Origin: a virus
Length of the DNA stretch: 64,000 nucleotides
IMG/VR virus record: IMGVR_UViG_3300047564_002293
Span: 1-64,000 of that record
Reading direction: 5' to 3' (one strand)
Shown here: positions 50,617-57,992 of the stretch, piece by piece
Layout of the letters: each line of letters starts with the position of its first letter
How positions within the stretch are numbered: position 1 is the stretch's first letter
The notes under the pieces: model-generated
Told to the model about the DNA's origin: nothing
The model's database searches: none
What the model saw: the letters and a program-made list of their open reading frames with translations, nothing else
Made by a program: the position numbers and the translations under genes

Positions 50617-51318
50617 TCAATAAAACGTAGACTGTAACTTAAATGTTTCATTCCGCAACCTTTGTATATCACTCAGACTATACTCTTCATCTACTACTAC
50701 ATTATACTCTAATGATCGTTTCATTGGTATGATTTGCATCATTGGTGTACCCACTGGTATAAGAGTAACACCATCAAGTACATGCCAAAAGAATTGTACA
50801 TTAAGAGATGATGATTCTTGAGGATCAAGGATACCAGTTGTATGAGTAAACCTCACTTCATTATTATAGTGTACATGAGTAATAAGAAATACAATATCTT
50901 TAGGTGCTTGTACTCTCCATCCAAAATCAAATTTAAATATGGATGATAATGATGAGTGAGGTGTTGAGTGATATTGAGAAAATAATTCTGGTGGATGTAG
51001 GGAGAATTGTATAGGAGAATCTGTTGCTGCTATATTAACGATTGGCGACTGATGATTAGAGTCAGTGACGACACGAATATCTGTAGGTGTAGGTAATATC
51101 CATCCTGTATTCATCATTGAGCGAATACCAGGGCACTTAGCAATATTACCTATACGTTGAGTGAATGGGCATTTTTTAGTATGAAGATCTTTTGTCAGTT
51201 GTTTATACTGCTGATGTGGTTGTTGTAACCAAGATCTTTGAATTGATTGTGCTGATACGATTGGATAGTTTGCTGCGACACCATCAATGATATTATAGAA
51301 TCGAATATTACGTTTCAT
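50617..51318 (-). CDS. Conserved cyanophage protein, DUF6065-like
   Basis: A 233-residue protein. It opens MKRNIRFYNIIDGVAANYP and carries CPFTQRIGNIAKCPGIRSMM (about 49-68, possible Cys pair). The C-terminal half has FDFGWRVQAPKDIVFLITH, TGILDP, FFWHVLDG and VGTPMMQIIPMKR, a pattern that I associate with DUF6065-type proteins (recollection, hedged). Its function is unknown. The ATG overlaps the previous gene by 11 bases. The downstream 200 bases are the large non-coding gap. Confidence 0.6.
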   Translation of the reverse strand: MKRNIRFYNIIDGVAANYPIVSAQSIQRSWLQQPHQQYKQLTKDLHTKKCPFTQRIGNIAKCPGIRSMMNTGWILPTPTDIRVVTDSNHQSPIVNIAATDSPIQFSLHPPELFSQYHSTPHSSLSSIFKFDFGWRVQAPKDIVFLITHVHYNNEVRFTHTTGILDPQESSSLNVQFFWHVLDGVTLIPVGTPMMQIIPMKRSLEYNVVVDEEYSLSDIQRLRNETFKLQSTFY

Positions 51319-51517
51319 AATACTTATTGTATGTTTCTTTTAGAAGAGTTAGAGCATCATGATATGGTGTGATATCAGTATCATATTCATCACCAAAATT
51401 CCATTCATTAAGTTGTTGAATAGCAGCAGTTGTTGCATTCATGAGAGTCAGTAAACCTTCACGATCTACAACAAGTGTTACCAGTGGTTCTTGATCAATT
51501 TTACTTGAGATTTCCAT
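51308..51517 (-). CDS. Hypothetical helical protein (69 aa)
   Basis: Starts MEISSKIDQEPLVTLVVDR. The C-terminal part is a helix (LTLMNATTAAIQQLN) and DITPYHDALTLLKETYNKYYET. Start at 51517 chosen over 51577 to reduce overlap with its upstream neighbour. Not recognised. Confidence 0.6.
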   Translation of the reverse strand: MEISSKIDQEPLVTLVVDREGLLTLMNATTAAIQQLNEWNFGDEYDTDITPYHDALTLLKETYNKYYET

Positions 51518-51722
51518 GATAGGGTATGAAGAGAACGTTTTGTTTAGAATCTGAGTGTCTAGCAGCAAACCAATCAAAGAACTCTTCTTCTAGTGCTTGT
51601 GCATTGATTCGATGTTTAGTTTTAAGTTGTGGTGTTTTACATGCACGAGAACGACTGAGTAGGTAATCGATACGAATACCCGCCCAATCGATGAGTTCAT
51701 TGTAGTGTTGCTCTTTATTCAT
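51501..51722 (-). CDS. Hypothetical protein (73 aa)
   Basis: MNKEQHYNELIDWAGIRID opens a helical region with several Arg/Lys (LLSRSRACKTPQLKTKHR) and ends with DSKQNVLFIPYHGNL. Basic in the middle, so perhaps nucleic-acid-binding. Overlaps the next gene by 17 bases and the previous one by 8. Unknown. Confidence 0.6.
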   Translation of the reverse strand: MNKEQHYNELIDWAGIRIDYLLSRSRACKTPQLKTKHRINAQALEEEFFDWFAARHSDSKQNVLFIPYHGNLK

Positions 51723-51921
51723 TGATAGTAAGAATCATTGAGAAATGATCATAAGATTGCATTGATTGATTTGCTGGTAGGAGTTCTTCAACAGATTTAA
51801 CCCATTCAGCAGGGAATTTATCACGCTTTCGTAGTAGTTTAACAAAATCATCATACTCTAGATCAGATTGATCAATAACAACTTTGTATTGAGTTTCGTT
51901 GAGAGGAGCAAGAGTAATCAT
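51715..51921 (-). CDS. Hypothetical protein (68 aa)
   Basis: MITLAPLNETQYKVVIDQ, DLEYDDFVKLLRKRDKFPAEW and a hydrophobic end (SMILTINE). A small strand-helix-strand pattern. Stop overlaps the start of the next gene by 8 bases. No recognised family. Confidence 0.6.
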   Translation of the reverse strand: MITLAPLNETQYKVVIDQSDLEYDDFVKLLRKRDKFPAEWVKSVEELLPANQSMQSYDHFSMILTINE

Positions 51922-52010
51922 GAGTCGTAAGGATTATTTGAATGTAAAGCATAGTTAAACACTAAAGCAATCAATGCTAGAGCAAACCATGCTGCAAAAA
52001 ATGTCATCAT
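51918..52010 (-). CDS. Small membrane peptide (30 aa)
   Basis: MMTFFAAWFALALIALVFN, a clear hydrophobic span, then YALHSNNPYDS. I chose ATGATG at 52005-52010, overlapping the stop of the preceding gene, over a 65-codon reading that starts inside that gene. Very short single-pass peptides of this kind are typical of cyanophage early regions. Confidence 0.5.
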   Translation of the reverse strand: MMTFFAAWFALALIALVFNYALHSNNPYDS

Positions 52011-52189
52011 TGTGGTAATGGTTTTAAACGGCGAGAGACACAATCTTGGAATTGTTGCCATTCTTTTTCTGTGAAGTTGTCGGAAGCATAAGGTATGCCA
52101 ACATAAGCAGCACAATAGCGAGCAACATTTTCTGGAACAGCATAAGGATCAGTGGCAGCAATCAGAGTAGACAGAGCAAGTTCAATCAT
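52007..52189 (-). CDS. Hypothetical protein with signal-like N-terminus (60 aa)
   Basis: MIELALSTLIAATDPYAVP (possible signal peptide or helix), then NVARYCAAYVGIPYASD and a WQQFQDCVSRR helix. Two cysteines could form a disulfide after export. Overlaps the start of the membrane peptide by four bases. Function unknown. Confidence 0.6.
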   Translation of the reverse strand: MIELALSTLIAATDPYAVPENVARYCAAYVGIPYASDNFTEKEWQQFQDCVSRRLKPLPQ

Positions 52190-52304
52190 GATTTGTAAAC
52201 TCTTTCATTAACTCATTTAGTCGTTGATTAGATCGATAGTTTTGAATGATGTCAACGACACAATAACCAAAGGCAAATCCTGCCATGATAGTAGTAATAA
52301 TCAT
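52182..52304 (-). CDS. Small membrane peptide (40 aa)
   Basis: MIITTIMAGFAFGYCVVDI (membrane-span candidate), then a charged tail NYRSNQRLNELMKEF. Overlaps the start of the next gene by eight bases. No homology recognised. Confidence 0.5.
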   Translation of the reverse strand: MIITTIMAGFAFGYCVVDIIQNYRSNQRLNELMKEFTNHD

Positions 52305-52312
52305 AATAGTTT

Positions 52313-52666
52313 TTAGCGAGCGTAAAGATAAGAACCTGCCCAATCGGCATTAGCAAACAGATATTCGCGGTCAGAGATCAAACGAAGATCATAACGTACA
52401 CCTTTGGCAGGTGCTTTAAGGCTAGCGGGTTTGTACACTTCACCAGTCTTTTTATCAATGAAAGCATGAATACTATCACGCTTACCATCGATACACATAA
52501 AGATCTTGTGATACTTACGACCAGAAGAATTCAGTTCGTAACCATAACCATCAGGTGCAACGTGAGTGAGAGCATCACACAACATCATACCATACTTAAC
52601 AACATTCAGATACAGAGTGTTGCGAGCATCTTGCTCTGCTTGGAAGTCAGCGAAGGTGGCAGTCAT
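52313..52666 (-). CDS. Conserved hypothetical protein (117 aa)
   Basis: MTATFADFQAEQDARNTLY at the start; then YHKIFMCIDGKRDSIHAF and GVRYDLRLISDREYLF towards the end. A mixed alpha/beta pattern with regularly spaced charged residues, no catalytic motif. The start at 52666 is supported by an upstream consensus promoter (TTGACA, 17 bases, TATCAT). The alternative start at 52735 would run through the promoter. Similar openings occur in other cyanophages (recollection). Confidence 0.7.
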   Translation of the reverse strand: MTATFADFQAEQDARNTLYLNVVKYGMMLCDALTHVAPDGYGYELNSSGRKYHKIFMCIDGKRDSIHAFIDKKTGEVYKPASLKAPAKGVRYDLRLISDREYLFANADWAGSYLYAR

Positions 52667-52687
52667 TTGTTCTGTGCTGTTGTATGT

Positions 52688-52716
52688 ATGATACCAAGGA
52701 TGCCAGGACATGTCAA
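52688..52716 (-). promoter_or_regulatory. Consensus early promoter, gene at 52313
   Basis: TTGACA (52711-52716), 17-base spacer, TATCAT (52688-52693); overlaps the end of the zinc-ribbon gene. Confidence 0.75.
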
Positions 52717-52934
52717 GGTATGGGGGCATTAGCAATCCTTATCGAACCATCGAGATTAAATACAGATCCACAATCAGGGCAATTCCACGAGTGAATTCTA
52801 TCAGTTTCCCAGCTTGACACAGCGATTACAGTAGAGTAAAAGTATGGCGGGGAATGATTTTCATGATACTCAGGAGGAATTGGAAGTGTATGCCACAACG
52901 AATTACATACTGGACAATGAGAAATCTTATCCAT
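52713..52934 (-). CDS. Zinc-ribbon-like protein (73 aa)
   Basis: Two CxxC pairs: CPVC at residues 7-10 and CPDC near residue 52, spaced for a zinc ribbon, with SSWETDRIHSWN before the second pair. Small zinc-ribbon proteins act as nucleic-acid-binding or protein-interaction modules; no specific assignment is possible. One-base overlap with the upstream gene (TAATG). Confidence 0.65.
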   Translation of the reverse strand: MDKISHCPVCNSLWHTLPIPPEYHENHSPPYFYSTVIAVSSWETDRIHSWNCPDCGSVFNLDGSIRIANAPIP

Positions 52935-53083
52935 TAAGTAAACTCCGCAATATAATAATCAACAGTCACCTCATTCTCCGCAGCAAGACGCTCAAGATCT
53001 TCTACATAATAGTCAATCAATTCCTTCTCACGATATTCTTCAATATTGAGAAGAATTTCAGACATGTCTTGTTCTTCAGTCAT
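52934..53083 (-). CDS. Acidic helical protein (49 aa)
   Basis: MTEEQDMSEILLNIEEYRE and ELIDYYVEDLERLAAENEV: one long acidic helix with a heptad-like pattern. One-base overlap with the zinc-ribbon gene. Not long enough for default gene callers, but the start-stop overlaps on both sides support it. Confidence 0.6.
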   Translation of the reverse strand: MTEEQDMSEILLNIEEYREKELIDYYVEDLERLAAENEVTVDYYIAEFT

Positions 53084-53235
53084 TTCGCGTAAATGCAATT
53101 AGGATTGTGAGGTTGCTGAGCACATGCTTTATCATATGCTTTCATCAATTCTTGATCACGTTTGATCAACATGCCATTCCACATCAGAACAGCAATCACA
53201 CCAAGAAAAATGTAAGTGATGTTTTTGGATTTCAT
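53080..53235 (-). CDS. Small membrane protein (51 aa)
   Basis: MKSKNITYIFLGVIAVLMW is a basic start plus membrane span; the tail KRDQELMKAYDKACAQQ is cytoplasmic or periplasmic and ends PNCIYAK. Start overlaps the stop of the next gene upstream (TGATG) and its stop overlaps the following gene by four bases. Confidence 0.62.
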   Translation of the reverse strand: MKSKNITYIFLGVIAVLMWNGMLIKRDQELMKAYDKACAQQPHNPNCIYAK

Positions 53236-53504
53236 CAGCAAGCACCGTAGAAAGGATTACCGAGTTGGGGAAGATTAGAATTGTCGCGGGTCTGAACATA
53301 ACCATATGCTTGACGCTCACGAATATCAAGCATCATCTCCACACGATTCAGAAACTTTTTAGATACTTGACCATGAGGAGCAAAGGTAACAGCACGAAGA
53401 AACCACTGCTGCGAAATATCACCATAAGGAGTTTTGACAGGGTAGAAGTCAACAATCATGTTGCCATCCTTGCTAGTCAGTTGGGGCGTTTGCAGAGTCT
53501 GCAT
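53235..53504 (-). CDS. Hypothetical protein (89 aa)
   Basis: MQTLQTPQLTSKDGNMIVD, then YPVKTPYGDISQQWFLRAV and FLNRVEMMLDIRERQ, ending GNPFYGAC. A likely alpha/beta fold without an enzyme signature. It begins a short transcript from a strong consensus promoter (53528-53556). Confidence 0.65.
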   Translation of the reverse strand: MQTLQTPQLTSKDGNMIVDFYPVKTPYGDISQQWFLRAVTFAPHGQVSKKFLNRVEMMLDIRERQAYGYVQTRDNSNLPQLGNPFYGAC

Positions 53505-53527
53505 CGGTCTGTCTCGATTACCTTAGT

Positions 53528-53556
53528 AGTATAAGGGATCAGGGGTCCAGTGTCAA
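53528..53556 (-). promoter_or_regulatory. Consensus early promoter, gene at 53235
   Basis: TTGACA (53551-53556), 17-base spacer, TATACT (53528-53533). Overlaps the end of the gene at 53539. One of the best promoters in the window. Confidence 0.82.
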
Positions 53557-53757
53557 GCGTCCCTTTGATTTGCTTTTCTTATGGGTCGCTGGGGTGGTCG
53601 ATTTGGATTGCTTTTCTTTTGTGATTTTTTGCTGTTTTCTAATGTACTCTACTGCCTTGTCAGCGGTCGCAACATCTGCAATCTGCTGCCCATTGTAAAG
53701 TATAACGTATCTAGTGCCATGCCACGGCACTGCTGCATATCCATCTTTAGTAATCAT
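53539..53757 (-). CDS. Small basic protein (72 aa)
   Basis: Starts MITKDGYAAVPWHGTRYVI, with a compact strand unit (ILYNGQQIADVATADKAV), a helix and then a Lys/Ser/Thr-rich tail (KEKQSKSTTPATHKKSKSKG). Basic tails of this type bind nucleic acid. It overlaps the Dam stop by four bases, so it is the third gene of the methylase operon. Unknown role. Confidence 0.6.
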   Translation of the reverse strand: MITKDGYAAVPWHGTRYVILYNGQQIADVATADKAVEYIRKQQKITKEKQSKSTTPATHKKSKSKGRLTLDP

Positions 53758-54659
53758 CGCTTAACAATTAAAATTTCATGTGATTCTTTTGCTACATCCT
53801 GTGCTGGTGTTAGAATGCCACGATCCATTTTATTCTTACCAATTCTCTTCTCTCCTAGAGCATATGAGTAATGCCACTCTGGATAGTACAATTCAAAGTC
53901 TTTGTAATACTCTCGAATCGTTTCGCAGTTATTGTAAGATAGAATGAATGTACCTTTGTGATTGTGCAACAGATCACGCAGCTTTTCGTGATCAAATCCA
54001 GTGTGATGTACGTCGATGTTGCAGTTAGGATACATGCCTTTCAGCATTTTATTGTCGCTGTCCTTCTCTAGGTAGTAGGGCGGGTCCAGGTAAATGAAAT
54101 CACGAGAAAATTCAGGAATGACATCCACGAAGTTACCTTGTGCCACTGATAATAGTGGATTGCGATAACTACGAATGTTGTCTACCATTTTATGCCACTT
54201 CTTCTCGTCCTGATAGATCTTACTGATCCATCCCAAATACATTGGACCATAGGACAAATTATGATTGAAATAGTAGTATGCTGCAGCAGTCACTGCTGAC
54301 AACTGAATTGGATCACGCTTATAATAGTCTGTGCGCCAATCCTTGAGCAACTCCTGTGTATTCTCCCACTGAATCAAAATCTCTTTGATCTCAGCATACC
54401 TTTCCTTGGTAGGAGTCAGTGTCATCATCTCATCTGCTAATTCTTGTGGAGAATTCAGTAGTACATTCCAGAAGTTGACTAGAACATCGAAAATATCGAA
54501 TCCCAGAACGGGCACACCATACTCTGATGCCCAACGCGACTCAAGACTGCCACCACCAACAAATGGTGAAATAATACGCTCAGGTTTGGTCTCGATGTAA
54601 CCCGTAATGATATTATACGCTTTAGATTTACCACCAGCGTAGCGAATAGGTGTCTTCAT
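53754..54659 (-). CDS. dam: Dam-type DNA adenine methyltransferase
   Basis: A 301-residue protein beginning TPIRYAGGKSK, the SAM-binding start of D12-class (Dam) enzymes, then ISPFVGGGSLESRW (motif I, near residue 35), FIYLDPPYY (DPPY catalytic motif, about 190), a helical target-recognition segment and a C-terminal SHEILIVKR. Dam enzymes transfer a methyl group from SAM to N6 of adenine, usually in GATC. GATC occurs throughout this window, so the phage has not eliminated the site. The start at 54659 is preferred over 54809 since motif I is at the usual distance. Four bases separate it from the putative nuclease gene. Confidence 0.9.
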   Translation of the reverse strand: MKTPIRYAGGKSKAYNIITGYIETKPERIISPFVGGGSLESRWASEYGVPVLGFDIFDVLVNFWNVLLNSPQELADEMMTLTPTKERYAEIKEILIQWENTQELLKDWRTDYYKRDPIQLSAVTAAAYYYFNHNLSYGPMYLGWISKIYQDEKKWHKMVDNIRSYRNPLLSVAQGNFVDVIPEFSRDFIYLDPPYYLEKDSDNKMLKGMYPNCNIDVHHTGFDHEKLRDLLHNHKGTFILSYNNCETIREYYKDFELYYPEWHYSYALGEKRIGKNKMDRGILTPAQDVAKESHEILIVKR

Positions 54660-54663
54660 AGAT

Positions 54664-55236
54664 TCAACTGCTCTTAGATGTACGATCAATCTTGTATTGA
54701 CCAAATGCTTCGTGAATGTTGCTGGGAAGCGAAACGCCAGTCTCCTGATAGTTCCACTTGGGATAGCAATCTTCAATGATATTATACTGCGAAAGGCAAT
54801 TTTCTTCAATACCCTTTGCGCTCACAGGAACAACCACTTGATTAGACTTGAACAACCCAGGCACCTCAACTACAATGGGTTCCATGTAAATCATATACAC
54901 TTCGACTTTATTACCTTTGTCGAGTTCTTCACGCATGAACCAGTTAATAGCAAATCGATTGATACCAGGGTCATCTTGACCAGCATTCAAATAAAAATTC
55001 ATGCAACCTTGAATGCCACTCTTAGTGGAAGACTGACCAATTTTATATATCTCCTCGTTGACACACAGAATATACACCAGCGAAACGTGTTTTGTCTTCA
55101 GTTTCTTGGGGAAATTACTATCGTAATTCAGTGTCAGTTTAGTTTTGTGAAATACATGTTTAGGACCAGAATAAATTTCGGTTCCGTGTACAATTTCTCC
55201 TACTCGAATTGCAGTGGGAACATCAATAATTTTCAT
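54664..55236 (-). CDS. GIY-YIG-like putative endonuclease next to Dam
   Basis: A 190-residue protein. VYILCVNEEIYKIGQSS (about 54-70) follows the spacing of the GIY-YIG core (two strands, x-I-Y-x2-x-K-I-G); a helix with RFAINWFMREEL (about 94-105), and at the C-terminal end EENCLSQYNIIEDCYPKWN (about 147-165), resembling the E...Y..P.WN end of GIY-YIG restriction enzymes (Eco29kI type). The pair with a Dam methylase, reading from one consensus promoter, is the layout of a type II restriction-modification system. The first GIY residue is replaced by VYI and the catalytic Arg is not securely placed, so a non-nuclease relative is possible. Confidence 0.5.
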   Translation of the reverse strand: MKIIDVPTAIRVGEIVHGTEIYSGPKHVFHKTKLTLNYDSNFPKKLKTKHVSLVYILCVNEEIYKIGQSSTKSGIQGCMNFYLNAGQDDPGINRFAINWFMREELDKGNKVEVYMIYMEPIVVEVPGLFKSNQVVVPVSAKGIEENCLSQYNIIEDCYPKWNYQETGVSLPSNIHEAFGQYKIDRTSKSS

Positions 55237-55259
55237 GGTTGGTTGGTTGGTATCTTGGT

Positions 55260-55288
55260 ATTATAAGGGAATGGGGGGCGCTTGTCAA
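55260..55288 (-). promoter_or_regulatory. Perfect consensus promoter of nuclease/Dam operon
   Basis: TTGACA (55283-55288), 17-base spacer, TATAAT (55260-55265). This is the only full-consensus sigma70 promoter noticed in the window. Confidence 0.88.
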
Positions 55289-55301
55289 CCCCCCTTGACA
55301 C

Positions 55302-56552
55302 TCATGCAATAATGCTGGTGGGCGGCACCCCCTTCACAAAGATAGCATCAACAACTGCCTGCAGACGTTTCTGAATCTGAGCACCATAATTGCCGTAGAT
55401 GGGTACAGTTACGAAACCAAAAGGTTTGCGATAGTTACCCAGATCACCAGCGGTAATCTTACCTTCCGCAATGTCACGCGCATCATCAGCATTCATGCGG
55501 ATCACACGACCAATGGTTTGCGCCATCTCTACGATGTTAAGGTTACGAAGCAGCACACAATGCGTCAGACCAGGCACATTCATACCCTCAGACAGGATAG
55601 AATAGTGAAACACAACAAACTTACGATTGGGATCTTTGCCCCACGCAGTCAACGTGTCAAAGAATACCTCACGATTTACTTTGGTCTTGTTGATATATGC
55701 ACCATGCTTAGCAGTGATGTGCATCACATCATAACCACGCTCAGTGAGATCCTGCAGCATAGAAGTTGCAGCAACCATTCCCCAAATAATCTTGCTGCTA
55801 GGTGCTGCTACGAGGATTTTCTGCCCAGCATCAGCATCAAGATTATCAATGATGTCAAGCACAGTATTGCTATCGCAATCAGCAGCGTTAGACTTGGTGC
55901 GAGCAACTGCAGGTTGCTCATGAACAACAATCTGGGGAGGAATGATGCTGCCAGACTCAATCAATTCCTGAGCAGGAACGATGTGAAGAGTCTTACCGAA
56001 CACCAGAGAGTTGTTCATACCACGACCCATAGGATTCTTCGACTGACGAGGAGTTGCAGTGAAGAAGTAGCAGGCATTTGCCATCTGAGAAACCATAGCA
56101 GTTTTAGGAAAGAACTGCCTGCTGGTAGCATTGTGTGCTTCATCGAAGTAAGCAACATCAATATCTACACCTGCCTCAACAATCTTGTGCAGAGAGTTGT
56201 AGGTAGTGAAGATCAAGCAAGACTCACCAGCAGCGCGGGCAGTGTTGTTAAACAGACCAATCTTATCAGATTTGGTGCTGCTGAAGTGATGAGTATCACC
56301 AGAGTGAACATGAAGAATGTGAACATTCTTGGTGTCAATTACTTGCAGGTATTCTTCACACAACTGGTTGACCAGCAGCAGGCGGGGGCAGACCACAACC
56401 GCCGTCAGACCACGCTGAGAGGCGCTCAGACGGCGCTGGAGGTCCATGATGGCAATCAGAGTCTTGCCGCCGCCAGTGGGCACCAGAACGCTGCCGTGGG
56501 ACGCTTGGAGCATGGCATCGAGAGCAGTCTGCTGGTGGGGGCGAAGTTTCAT
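55302..56552 (-). CDS. SF2 DEAD/DEAH-type helicase
   Basis: A 416-residue protein with all core SF2 motifs: Q-like start MKLRPHQQTALDAM, Walker A VPTGGGKT (about 23-30), motif II YFDEAHN (about 137-143), motif III FTATPR (about 165), motif V HYSILSEGMNVPG and motif VI QTIGRVIRMN (about 344-353). It has the type-I/III restriction-helicase or UvsW-like organization. T4 UvsW (503 residues) resolves recombination intermediates and removes R-loops; the role here is inferred. Promoter at 56576-56604; the gene lies next to the methylase/nuclease pair, which may hint at a functional link. Confidence 0.88.
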   Translation of the reverse strand: MKLRPHQQTALDAMLQASHGSVLVPTGGGKTLIAIMDLQRRLSASQRGLTAVVVCPRLLLVNQLCEEYLQVIDTKNVHILHVHSGDTHHFSSTKSDKIGLFNNTARAAGESCLIFTTYNSLHKIVEAGVDIDVAYFDEAHNATSRQFFPKTAMVSQMANACYFFTATPRQSKNPMGRGMNNSLVFGKTLHIVPAQELIESGSIIPPQIVVHEQPAVARTKSNAADCDSNTVLDIIDNLDADAGQKILVAAPSSKIIWGMVAATSMLQDLTERGYDVMHITAKHGAYINKTKVNREVFFDTLTAWGKDPNRKFVVFHYSILSEGMNVPGLTHCVLLRNLNIVEMAQTIGRVIRMNADDARDIAEGKITAGDLGNYRKPFGFVTVPIYGNYGAQIQKRLQAVVDAIFVKGVPPTSIIA

Positions 56553-56575
56553 GGCGAATTGATTTGTATGAGACT

Positions 56576-56604
56576 ATAATACAGGCAAAGGCAGGAGTCG
56601 TCAA
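56576..56604 (-). promoter_or_regulatory. Early promoter of helicase gene
   Basis: TTGACG (56599-56604), 17-base spacer, TATTAT (56576-56581). Leader of 23 bases with no Shine-Dalgarno. Confidence 0.8.
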
Positions 56605-56644
56605 GACCCCTGCCCATTAGCGTTGCTTATGATAGCAATAAAGT

Positions 56645-57052
56645 TTACTTATTCATCTGAAGTGTGGGCACAGGCATACCACCTTCGGTAGGCACATAGA
56701 TGGTTACGTTACCATTTTTGCTACCATCTTCCAGACCAGTGATATACAAATACTGAAGATATTCACGATTATCTTTCAGACTATCACCGATGATTTGGTT
56801 TGCTTTGGCAACACCAGTAGCACGAATGATCTCAGCATCAGCAAGTTGTTGTGCCGAATCTTTCTTTGCTTGTGCTTCCAGAACTGCTACCTGACGAGTA
56901 TATTCTGCCTTTTGCAGTTCTGCTTTACCAGCAAGAGATTGTTGCCACACATTGTAGAGTGGTCCACCAAAGAATAGCAGAGCAACGACAACTACAAACC
57001 CACCACCAATAACAATGGCAACAGGGGTATTAGGATCATTGTAACGAGTCAT
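56645..57052 (-). CDS. SPFH/HflC-like single-pass membrane protein
   Basis: A 135-residue protein: a membrane span at about residues 11-30 (VAIVIGGGFVVVVALLFFGG), a helix (QQSLAGKAELQKAEYTRQV) with coiled-coil character (about 38-90), and DAEIIRATGVAKANQIIG then EYLQYLYITGLEDG, the pattern of the C-terminal coil of prohibitin/stomatin/HflC proteins. T4-like cyanophages carry such proteins (recollection). It would anchor in the host inner membrane and may modulate FtsH-type proteolysis. Shine-Dalgarno TGAGGT precedes the start. Confidence 0.72.
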   Translation of the reverse strand: MTRYNDPNTPVAIVIGGGFVVVVALLFFGGPLYNVWQQSLAGKAELQKAEYTRQVAVLEAQAKKDSAQQLADAEIIRATGVAKANQIIGDSLKDNREYLQYLYITGLEDGSKNGNVTIYVPTEGGMPVPTLQMNK

Positions 57053-57067
57053 AATTTACCTCAAAAA

Positions 57068-57463
57068 TTAAACAGCAAGGGCGCCAGAAGGAATTTCTAC
57101 AACTTCAGGCAGTTTACTATCATCAAACTGATTCATATTATAGCACACCCACTCACGACCACGGAAGATATATGCAAACTCTTCGCTGTTATCAGGCAGA
57201 AGATATTCACACAGGTTAGCATCAAGACGAGGGGGGCAGTTATCACCACGAGCAGAATAATACTCGGGTTGATAGTTGCCATTCTCACCAGTCCAGCAAG
57301 TGCTCATGTCACCACCATCAATCAGTTCAGCGACTTTATCTTTGGTGTTGTAGTGAGTGTTAAGAATACGTCCCAACCATTCGGGATAACCATCCCAATG
57401 ATGATAGGCAGACAGAATGCTGCCATCTTTCAGTTCAATACCAATGCGAGAACGAGTTGCCAT
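57068..57463 (-). CDS. Conserved phage protein (MATRSRIGI family)
   Basis: MATRSRIGIELKDGSILSA and YHHWDGYPEWLGRIL (about 20-34) form a signature that recurs in small proteins of diverse phages (recollection), of unknown function. Cysteines at CWTGENGN and CPPRLDANLCEYL could chelate metal. The middle (YNTKDKVAELIDGGD) is helical. Start and stop are 15 bases from both neighbours. Confidence 0.75.
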   Translation of the reverse strand: MATRSRIGIELKDGSILSAYHHWDGYPEWLGRILNTHYNTKDKVAELIDGGDMSTCWTGENGNYQPEYYSARGDNCPPRLDANLCEYLLPDNSEEFAYIFRGREWVCYNMNQFDDSKLPEVVEIPSGALAV

Positions 57464-57493
57464 GTCAGTTAATAAAATAGGAATCAGGTTGGT

Positions 57494-57634
57494 TCAGAAC
57501 TTTACATTAACGCCAACAACTTTTGCCTTAGGATTGCGAGCGAGAGCAGTCTCACGAGCATTTTGAGGATTAGTAGCAATCACTTCTTCATCCCAAGTTT
57601 TACCACCAACATAAAGTTTGACGAGATAAGTCAT
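57494..57634 (-). CDS. Small alpha/beta protein (46 aa)
   Basis: MTYLVKLYVGGKTWDEEVI, ATNPQNARETALARNPKAK, VVGVNVKF: one strand, a helix, one strand. Reads from a consensus promoter (57658-57686). Not recognised; the compact fold suggests a regulatory or binding protein. Confidence 0.62.
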   Translation of the reverse strand: MTYLVKLYVGGKTWDEEVIATNPQNARETALARNPKAKVVGVNVKF

Positions 57635-57657
57635 GGGTGTCTCTCGATTACCTATGT

Positions 57658-57686
57658 AATATAGGGCATTCGGGGGCAGGAGTCAA
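57658..57686 (-). promoter_or_regulatory. Consensus early promoter, gene at 57494
   Basis: TTGACT (57681-57686), 17-base spacer, TATATT (57658-57663). Confidence 0.78.
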
Positions 57687-57698
57687 GGGGTCGAACCA

Positions 57699-57992
57699 TC
57701 AGGGTTTCTTATACATCGCTTTCAGTGTAGCGATTTCTGCTTTTAGTTCTAACATATCCTGCCTCAGATAGTCATAATCATTCTTCAAATATCCATTTTG
57801 TAGTGCTTCATCAACAAACTTACCACGATAGATGTTAAGTTCATCATCTGTCTCTACAAATAGATTCTGAAGTTCTTCATATTTGATTTTGAGTTCTTCA
57901 AAGTTACGACGCCAAGAATCACGCTCATCTCGCATAGCGTTATATTCCATTTGCATCAGTTCTTCGTCACTATACTGGTTCATCGCAGACAT
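57699..57992 (-). CDS. Coiled-coil protein (97 aa)
   Basis: Starts MSAMNQYSDEELMQMEYNA and continues as a nearly unbroken charged helix: RDERDSWRRNFEELKIKYEE, NGYLKNDYDYLRQDMLELK. A second possible start is the fourth residue. It overlaps the preceding gene by 23 bases. The role is unknown. Confidence 0.65.
   Translation of the reverse strand: MSAMNQYSDEELMQMEYNAMRDERDSWRRNFEELKIKYEELQNLFVETDDELNIYRGKFVDEALQNGYLKNDYDYLRQDMLELKAEIATLKAMYKKP

Noticed and set aside
51918-52115. A longer 65-codon reading of the small membrane peptide
   Set aside because: It would start inside the preceding gene and gives a Cys/Arg-rich segment; the internal ATGATG at 52005-52010 overlaps the preceding stop, the usual arrangement here.
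52313-52735. Start at 52735 for the 117-residue gene
   Set aside because: The coding start would lie upstream of the consensus promoter at 52688-52716; the internal ATG is at a plausible distance after the -10.
55518-56579. A 353-codon open frame on the plus strand
   Set aside because: It is antisense to the helicase gene, whose motifs are unambiguous on the minus strand.
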